A stretch of 7,673 bases of DNA, taken from assembly GCA_020532365.1 (NCBI GenBank), contig JAJBBL010000073.1, positions 1 through 7,673 of the forward strand, in the 5' to 3' direction. The position numbers and the translations under genes were made by a program. The notes below the pieces were generated by a model, which saw only the letters and a program-made list of their open reading frames with translations, was not told where the DNA came from and made no database searches. Below, one piece after another: positions 5,580-7,673 of this stretch (the first letter of the stretch is position 1; every line of letters begins with the position of its first letter). This DNA comes from Candidatus Cloacimonadota bacterium. Lineage in GTDB: Bacteria > Cloacimonadota > Cloacimonadia > Cloacimonadales > JAJBBL01.

Positions 5580-7673
5580 ATTATTTATCGACGGCTTTAG
5601 ACAAGTTAATAACTGATTTCTCAGAAGAGAATTTAGTTAGCTTCATCGATGAAAAGACAGGTGATTTCTTAAGAGATATTGTAGATATACCCATCTTACA
5701 GGGTGATGATAACAGTTTTGAAACCATTAAACAGGTTGGTGAGATCCAGTTCGCAAAGGGAGATCCACTACTTGTTGCAACGATAAAAGTGAGATCATTG
5801 CTTAACGAAAAATTGGGGAAAAAAGCTCAATACGATTTAGCTAAACGCTTGCTACGTTCCGCAGAATATGAAAATTTTGCAGGGGGCATATTTGCTTTTT
5901 ACGACACAGGAGGATCCTTTAGGTTTTCTTTGATATATGCAGAATCAGTTGGACAAAAGAGACATTGGAGTAACTTTAAGCGCTTCACTTATTATGTTAC
6001 CAATGAACAAGGGATAACTAACAGAACTTTTAAGAGCCAGATGTTATCCGGCGATTACACCAGTTTTGAAGGAATAAAAGATGCCTTCTCTATCGCAGCA
6101 GTAACAGATCTATTCTATACTGACTTTTTATTAAAATACAATGAGTTAGTTGACGACGTCAAGCGAGTAAATAGCCTTAAGGATAACGAAAGAGCAAACG
6201 ACTTTGTTCTCCTCTTCGCTATTCGCACAATTTTTATTGGATTCATTCAGAAAAAAGGGTGGCTTGGCAATGATACAATGTTTATGCAAAAATTTTTGGA
6301 CGAGTACAAGAAATCAAGTGACGGAAAAGATAAGTTTTATGCCAAATGGTTATCTCCTCTGTTTTTCGAATCTCTAAACAAACCTCAAGGGTATAAGCCA
6401 GCTTATCAGAGCAATGATTTCTCTAAAGCAACTGAGGAAGCTCTGCAGATGGCGCCATACCTTAACGGTGGGCTTTTTAGGGAAAAAGAGAACTATGACG
6501 ACCAAGGCTTATATCTTCCAGACAAAGGAATATTTGACTACTTTGAGTTCCTTTTCTCCCACAGCTTCACTATTGAAGAAAACTCATTAGAGGATGAAGA
6601 ACTCCAGCTAAACCCAGAGTTTTTGGGTATTATTTTTGAAAGACTTGTTAATAAGGCTGACGGAGCAGTTTATACTCCTCGTACTGAAGTAGACTTTATG
6701 TGTCGGCTAAGTCTTCTAAAATGGCTACAGAAAAACCTCCCTTCCAATTTCAGATTTACCAATCTCTATGAACTCTTCTTCCTGGAAAGTGAAGAAAAAA
6801 CTGAGCAAAAAGAAGGGAGTTTCTCGGAAAATGAAATAAGAAATATTTTGGGTAAATTGGAAGAGATAACAGTATGTGATCCGGCTGTTGGCTCTGGAGC
6901 TTTCTTAGTTGGAATGATGCAAGTACTGGACGAGATTGAAGAATCACTTAGAAAGAGAATCGGAATAACCACAAATAATAGCTACGAGCGGAAAAAAAGA
7001 ATCATTAGAACCTCTCTTTATGGGGTAGAAGTCAAAGAGTGGGCTGTTTGGATATGCCAACTCAGATTATGGCTTTCCCTATTCGTAGATGCCCCTGATC
7101 AAGTAAAAAATTCAACTGAACCTATACTTCCAAGCTTGGATTTCAAAGTAAGAAAAGGTGACTCATTAATCCAATATGTTGGTAACAAAATCTTTCCTAT
7201 AAATAAACATCCAGATCATTTAGGATTGGAGATCAGGAAAAAGATCGAGAAGTTAAAAGAAGCAAAAGTAAAGTTTTATGATAATAAAGAGGGGTTAACG
7301 AGCGAGTGGCTTAAATCATACGAGCTAAAGATATATAAGGATATCATCCAAACAGAAATACACTCTAAGCAAAAAGAAATAGATAACTATAACAATACGC
7401 TTGATGTGAGAGAGCAGAGTGCTTTCTTTGATACCGGCACAAATCGTCGTTACCGAAAAATGACCTTGTTACAAAAGATAGAACAGTATAAAGAGGATAT
7501 TGAAGAGTTACAAAGTCAACTAAATGTACTTAACGGTGACTCCAAACCTTTGATCTGGAGTATAGAGTTTGCTGAAATTTTTGCCGAAAAAGGTGGATTT
7601 GACATAATCATTGGAAACCCTCCTTATGTTCGGCAGGAAGATATTGCCGATCCAACAGGCTACATAAAAGAAA
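5576..7673 (+). CDS. Eco57I-type N6-adenine DNA methyltransferase, 3' end beyond the window
   Basis: The frame stays open for 699 codons to the window edge. An N-terminal region (1-290) includes IFAFYD (105-110) and an RFSLIYAE strand (116-123), features I associate with Eco57I/BREX-type methylases. PYLNGGLF follows (294-301), then the lead-in GAVYTPRTE (363-371). The methyltransferase core has the S-adenosylmethionine-binding motif DPAVGSGAF (435-443), LYGVEV (481-486) and the catalytic NPPY (681-684) in IIGNPPYVRQED, which defines amino-methylation of adenine. A charged, coiled-coil-prone insertion (about 551-655) lies between the last two. Target recognition in this family normally follows NPPY, so it is outside the window. 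No clear PD-(D/E)xK nuclease motif is visible in the N-terminus; the nearest candidate, D63 with TIK (69-71), lacks the acidic residue. The product probably methylates host DNA and guides the upstream PLD-helicase. A stand-alone type IIG enzyme is the alternative. Confidence 0.92.
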   Translation, partial: MNYLSTALDKLITDFSEENLVSFIDEKTGDFLRDIVDIPILQGDDNSFETIKQVGEIQFAKGDPLLVATIKVRSLLNEKLGKKAQYDLAKRLLRSAEYENFAGGIFAFYDTGGSFRFSLIYAESVGQKRHWSNFKRFTYYVTNEQGITNRTFKSQMLSGDYTSFEGIKDAFSIAAVTDLFYTDFLLKYNELVDDVKRVNSLKDNERANDFVLLFAIRTIFIGFIQKKGWLGNDTMFMQKFLDEYKKSSDGKDKFYAKWLSPLFFESLNKPQGYKPAYQSNDFSKATEEALQMAPYLNGGLFREKENYDDQGLYLPDKGIFDYFEFLFSHSFTIEENSLEDEELQLNPEFLGIIFERLVNKADGAVYTPRTEVDFMCRLSLLKWLQKNLPSNFRFTNLYELFFLESEEKTEQKEGSFSENEIRNILGKLEEITVCDPAVGSGAFLVGMMQVLDEIEESLRKRIGITTNNSYERKKRIIRTSLYGVEVKEWAVWICQLRLWLSLFVDAPDQVKNSTEPILPSLDFKVRKGDSLIQYVGNKIFPINKHPDHLGLEIRKKIEKLKEAKVKFYDNKEGLTSEWLKSYELKIYKDIIQTEIHSKQKEIDNYNNTLDVREQSAFFDTGTNRRYRKMTLLQKIEQYKEDIEELQSQLNVLNGDSKPLIWSIEFAEIFAEKGGFDIIIGNPPYVRQEDIADPTGYIKE

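Noticed and set aside
6756..6972. Two overlapping minus-strand frames of 63 and 68 codons
   Set aside because: They oppose the S-adenosylmethionine-binding region of the methylase, which explains the open reading.
5576..7673. Calling the methylase BREX PglX or DISARM DrmMI
   Set aside because: None of the other marker genes of BREX (brxC, pglZ, brxL) or DISARM (drmA, drmB) are present in the window, so only the broader Eco57I-type family is supported.

Overview
The window holds two divergently oriented gene sets separated by an AT-rich spacer of about 420 bp. The left set, on the minus strand, looks like part of a cell-surface polysaccharide locus. It contains a 578-residue protein with a polysaccharide-deacetylase-like (NodB-type) fold whose usual catalytic residues appear to be lost. 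After a 24-nt gap comes the first 24 codons of a GT-B type glycosyltransferase, cut by the window edge. The right set, on the plus strand, is a defence/restriction-modification type operon. It encodes a large protein fusing an N-terminal phospholipase D (PLD) family nuclease domain to an SNF2-like helicase. An ATGA stop/start overlap leads into an Eco57I-type N6-adenine DNA methyltransferase that runs off the right edge after its NPPY catalytic motif.

The simplest working model for the right operon is ATP-dependent restriction. The methyltransferase would mark host DNA and, by family precedent, carry the target-recognition region in the part beyond the window. The helicase would translocate on unmodified DNA, and the fused PLD domain would cut it. 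The N-terminal region of the methyltransferase shows no obvious PD-(D/E)xK nuclease motif, which fits this division of labour. I cannot assign the pair to a named system. It shares component types with DISARM (SNF2 helicase, PLD protein, Eco57I-like methylase) and with NgoAVII/CglI-type systems (PLD nuclease plus helicase ATPase), but the PLD-helicase fusion and the two-gene arrangement seen here are distinct from what I know of those.

The organism is a bacterium of low to moderate GC content. The deacetylase-like protein has an architecture I associate mainly with Bacteroidota and relatives (DUF7033 plus NodB-like domain), but the taxon cannot be fixed from this window. The polysaccharide genes look richer in GC than the restriction operon (sample 60-base lines: 27/60 at 601-660 against 21/60 at 4321-4380), which fits an acquired defence module next to a variable surface-polysaccharide locus.

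The spacer contains no plausible small gene. It does contain a perfect 8-bp-arm inverted repeat just ahead of a possible promoter for the restriction operon, and a second, imperfect inverted repeat upstream. No tRNA, rRNA, insertion sequence or CRISPR array was seen.
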